Source of the DNA: an uncultured Prevotella sp.
GTDB lineage: Bacteria; Bacteroidota; Bacteroidia; Bacteroidales; Bacteroidaceae
Length of the DNA stretch: 8,602 nucleotides
Assembly (NCBI GenBank): GCA_934219025.1
Contig: CAKQDG010000093.1
Span: forward strand, 1-8,602
Direction of reading: 5' to 3'
Both the position numbers and the translations under genes were made by a program. Under the pieces are notes generated by a model that saw only the letters and a program-made list of their open reading frames with translations, did no database searches and was not told the DNA's origin. The first letter of the stretch is position 1. Each line of letters starts with the position of its first letter. Of this stretch, positions 7,063-8,602 are shown one piece after another.

Positions 7063-8421
7063 ATGAAAAAATTATTAGTATTTTCGTTTGCCATTATGGC
7101 TGCAACGGCAATAATGGCACAGAGCGGTCCTGGGGGCAAACCTGGCATGATGGCACAGAATGGTGGCAAACAAGCTGGGACAGACCTACAGAAAAGAAGC
7201 CTGACAATAGTAGTAAACAAAGAACTTGGCGATATGGTATCACAGGAATGGGCAAATAGAGGATTGCTGAAAGATGCCGGGAATGCAGCCCTGCAAACCG
7301 GAAAGACAAGTTTTATCGGAGCTGCCACGTCGCTTATCGAACTTGGGGTTGACCAAATATTCAAATTGGCTACAAGAACTAAAAGGAGACACAACGCATG
7401 GCTGGATGTTGTAAGAAAACAAAATCAGTGGACCGATACTATTACAACTGTCAACGACGTGAAAGATTTTTATTCTTCTACATCCAACGTCGGAGCTCTT
7501 GATCCTGAAGGAATACAGTTTGACGGCTTTGACTACAAACAGGATGACAACGGAGAACTTGCCTATCATGTTCACTGTAGCGTAGACAAATCGGAGGCTG
7601 GACTTGATGAAATTACAAATCACGGTAATTTCAGGCTTGTTATAGACACGCTCTACATTAATCCGTATATTTGCAATCTGCCAAACACTTCAAGAGACAA
7701 CAGAAAATATTATTCCTTCAAATTCGAAACAGGAGCCGACAACGTGAAATACAGCCTTGACTTTACCATCGTCTCTTCATGGATGAACCAAGCCATAGAA
7801 TATTTCAGAAACCAGAAGATAGGAGAATTCTCTATAGCTCTTAACCTTGGCGAAGCGAACCTAAACGCTAACGACTCCAATGGAAGAAAGGTGTTCAGCT
7901 ATATAAGGGGAGACAAGAACTTCAAAGGAGTTACGCCACAAATTGCAGGCAAGTCGCTTATCGTACCCCGATCGTATATTGGAAGAGTTCAAGATGAAAA
8001 CGGCATTGCAAAAGATGTGTGGAGCACTGGTGAATATAACGTGAAACTTGCTCTTAACGAGACGAGAAACATCAACGACAGATTGTATTGGAATGACCCT
8101 AAACTGAGTCCTAACTATTGGAAAGACGACTACTCAAGAAGAATAAACAGTACGTCGAAAACACTATACAGCTGGTATATACAGAATTTCGGACAAAATG
8201 GCGAAACCATTGTAACAAAAATAATCTCTTCTGCAGCCAAGCCTTTCGTCAACAAGGCTGCCGACGAGATATTCTCCTCTTCGTCTACTGCTGTTGCTGG
8301 CGGTGGCGCTGCTGGATTTGCTGGTGGTGCAGCTGGTGGCAGTGCTGCAGGCTTAGGCGGTGGAAATAAAGGAAATGCCCCCGGTGACACAGGTACGGCT
8401 CCTAAGCCAGACAAGCGATAA
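7063..8421 (+). CDS. Exported glycine-zipper-tailed protein of unknown family
   Basis: I do not recognise the family of this 452-residue protein. Residues 1-19 are a signal peptide (MKKLLVFSFAIMAATAIMA, then Q20), followed by a Gly/Gln/Lys-rich stretch to about 40. Residues 72-110 look helical: a hydrophobic part with FIGAATSLIELGVDQIF, followed by the basic cluster TRTKRRH. Residues about 150-340 alternate like a beta-rich domain (FRLVIDTLYINP, YYSFKFETGADNVKYSLDF, GEYNVKLALNE). A helical part at about 364-404 leads to a Gly/Ala tail in which glycines at 414, 418, 422, 426, 430 and 434 are spaced exactly four apart. The last 18 residues are polar (NKG to KPDKR). The start is 101 nt after the second TPR-CHAT gene, with an A-rich leader and no Shine-Dalgarno site. 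I saw no terminator in that gap and no convincing promoter (TATTTTGG at 6975 is one base off consensus), so it is probably the last gene of the operon. A role as protease substrate or membrane-acting effector is a guess from position and tail. Confidence 0.85.
   Translation: MKKLLVFSFAIMAATAIMAQSGPGGKPGMMAQNGGKQAGTDLQKRSLTIVVNKELGDMVSQEWANRGLLKDAGNAALQTGKTSFIGAATSLIELGVDQIFKLATRTKRRHNAWLDVVRKQNQWTDTITTVNDVKDFYSSTSNVGALDPEGIQFDGFDYKQDDNGELAYHVHCSVDKSEAGLDEITNHGNFRLVIDTLYINPYICNLPNTSRDNRKYYSFKFETGADNVKYSLDFTIVSSWMNQAIEYFRNQKIGEFSIALNLGEANLNANDSNGRKVFSYIRGDKNFKGVTPQIAGKSLIVPRSYIGRVQDENGIAKDVWSTGEYNVKLALNETRNINDRLYWNDPKLSPNYWKDDYSRRINSTSKTLYSWYIQNFGQNGETIVTKIISSAAKPFVNKAADEIFSSSSTAVAGGGAAGFAGGAAGGSAAGLGGGNKGNAPGDTGTAPKPDKR
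7114..7171 (+). repeat. Short degenerate direct repeat at the signal-peptide junction
   Basis: ATGGCACAGA occurs at 7114-7123 and again at 7150-7159, and GGCAAAC at 7135-7141 and 7165-7171. The encoded peptides are MAQSGPGGKPG and MAQNGGKQAG, so the MAQ signal-cleavage junction and a Gly/Lys-rich piece appear twice. This looks like a small in-frame tandem duplication that has drifted. Confidence 0.5.
8293..8364 (+). repeat. Gly/Ala low-complexity segment encoding a glycine zipper
   Basis: The segment encodes residues 411-434 of the preceding protein and is built almost only of Gly and Ala codons, with single Phe, Ser, Leu and Val. Five overlapping GxxxG motifs run in register. At DNA level it is a drifted GCT/GGT-type repeat, so it arose by or tolerates codon slippage, but the i+4 register of glycines is strict. 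Confidence 0.75.
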
Positions 8422-8445
8422 TTGAGACAATACGACAATAAGAAA

Positions 8446-8510
8446 AGAGGCATTACCATAGGTTGTTGACACACTTTGTATCGGTCAAACACCTCTGTGA
8501 TAATGCCTCT
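8446..8510. terminator. Long imperfect hairpin terminator between convergent genes
   Basis: AGAGGCATTA (8446-8455) pairs perfectly with TAATGCCTCT (8501-8510). Inside, 8457-8462 pairs with 8492-8497 with one mismatch, and TTGAC (8466-8470) pairs with GTCAA (8484-8488), leaving a 13-nt loop. On the plus strand, ATTATTATCTTTTT follows. On the minus strand the arm runs into TTTTCTTATT. It therefore suits termination of both the CHAT operon and the convergent gene ending at 8526. It is longer than a typical intrinsic terminator. Confidence 0.7.
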
Positions 8511-8525
8511 ATTATTATCTTTTTC

Positions 8526-8602
8526 TTATCTTGCCTCAGGCATACCCTTTCGCATGTCCATTCTCATTTTTATAGCTTCAGGACTGTTGTTGCGGAACTC
8601 AC
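8526..8602 (-). CDS. Unidentified protein, C-terminal end (partial, convergent)
   Basis: On the minus strand an open frame enters from the right edge and stops with TAA at 8528-8526. The visible tail begins EFRNNSPEAIKM and ends RMDMRKGMPEAR, rich in Met, Arg and Glu. It is probably real because the frame is open to the edge, it ends just before a hairpin with a T-run in its direction, and the region is otherwise empty. Only about 25 codons are visible, so I cannot name a family. It is convergent with the CHAT operon and need not be related to it. Confidence 0.5.
   Translation of the reverse strand, partial: EFRNNSPEAIKMRMDMRKGMPEAR

Noticed and set aside
278..7076. Identical 15-nt start regions (TATGAAAAAATTATT) of the first and fourth genes
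   Set aside because: Both encode the common MKKLL signal-peptide start with preferred codons; the similarity ends immediately, so it is not evidence of duplication or recombination.
6891..7259. Plus-strand open frame spanning the gap before the fourth gene
   Set aside because: It starts inside the end of the second CHAT gene and runs out of frame into the signal peptide region of the next gene; composition is not protein-like and the in-frame signal peptide at 7063 is far better supported.
4104..8421. Type IX secretion C-terminal sorting domains on the exported proteins
   Set aside because: None of the four C-termini shows the usual T9SS CTD pattern; ends such as CVFVTD, FILVDE and KPDKR do not fit.
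8130..8492. Minus-strand open frame with a Pro/Ala-rich stretch
   Set aside because: The Pro/Ala run is simply the reverse complement of the Gly/Ala-coding repeat, and the frame crosses the terminator hairpin.
1..8602. tRNA or rRNA genes, CRISPR array, insertion sequence or attachment site
   Set aside because: I looked on both strands and saw no cloverleaf, spaced repeat array, transposase or terminal inverted repeats.

Overview
The window looks like a chromosomal segment from a Bacteroidales bacterium (Prevotella/Bacteroides-like). The reasons are a TAnnTTTG-type promoter box, A-rich leaders without Shine-Dalgarno sites, signal peptides ending in (A/S)-Q, moderate-to-low GC, and a sialate O-acetylesterase-type carbohydrate gene upstream. 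The genus cannot be fixed from the sequence alone.

Layout: positions 1-101 carry the last 32 codons of a sialate O-acetylesterase-like gene, closed by a strong hairpin terminator (122-156). Positions 157-278 are a regulatory region with two inverted repeats and a Bacteroidetes-type -7 box. Four co-directional plus-strand genes follow. The first is a 1271-residue exported TPR-CHAT protein (279-4094). The second is a 214-residue exported protein of unknown family (4104-4748). The third is a shorter, 744-residue exported TPR-CHAT protein (4727-6961) that overlaps the second by 22 nt. After 101 nt comes the fourth, a 452-residue exported protein of unknown family (7063-8421) whose C-terminus holds a six-glycine GxxxG 'glycine zipper'. 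A long hairpin (8446-8510) ends the operon and separates it from a convergent minus-strand gene, of which only the C-terminal 25 codons are visible (8526-8602).

How the genes may work together: both CHAT domains keep the His and Cys of clan CD (caspase/separase-like) cysteine proteases, and both sit behind TPR arrays of very different length. All four products start with apparent signal peptides, so the module should act in the periplasm or at the cell surface. Characterised TPR-CHAT proteases (Craspase, gasdermin-linked CHAT proteases) act in the cytoplasm. A reasonable hypothesis, which is inference only, is an envelope protease module: two TPR-CHAT enzymes, a small translationally coupled partner, and the glycine-zipper protein as substrate or membrane-acting effector. 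No part of that functional link is shown by the sequence beyond gene order, overlap and domain content.
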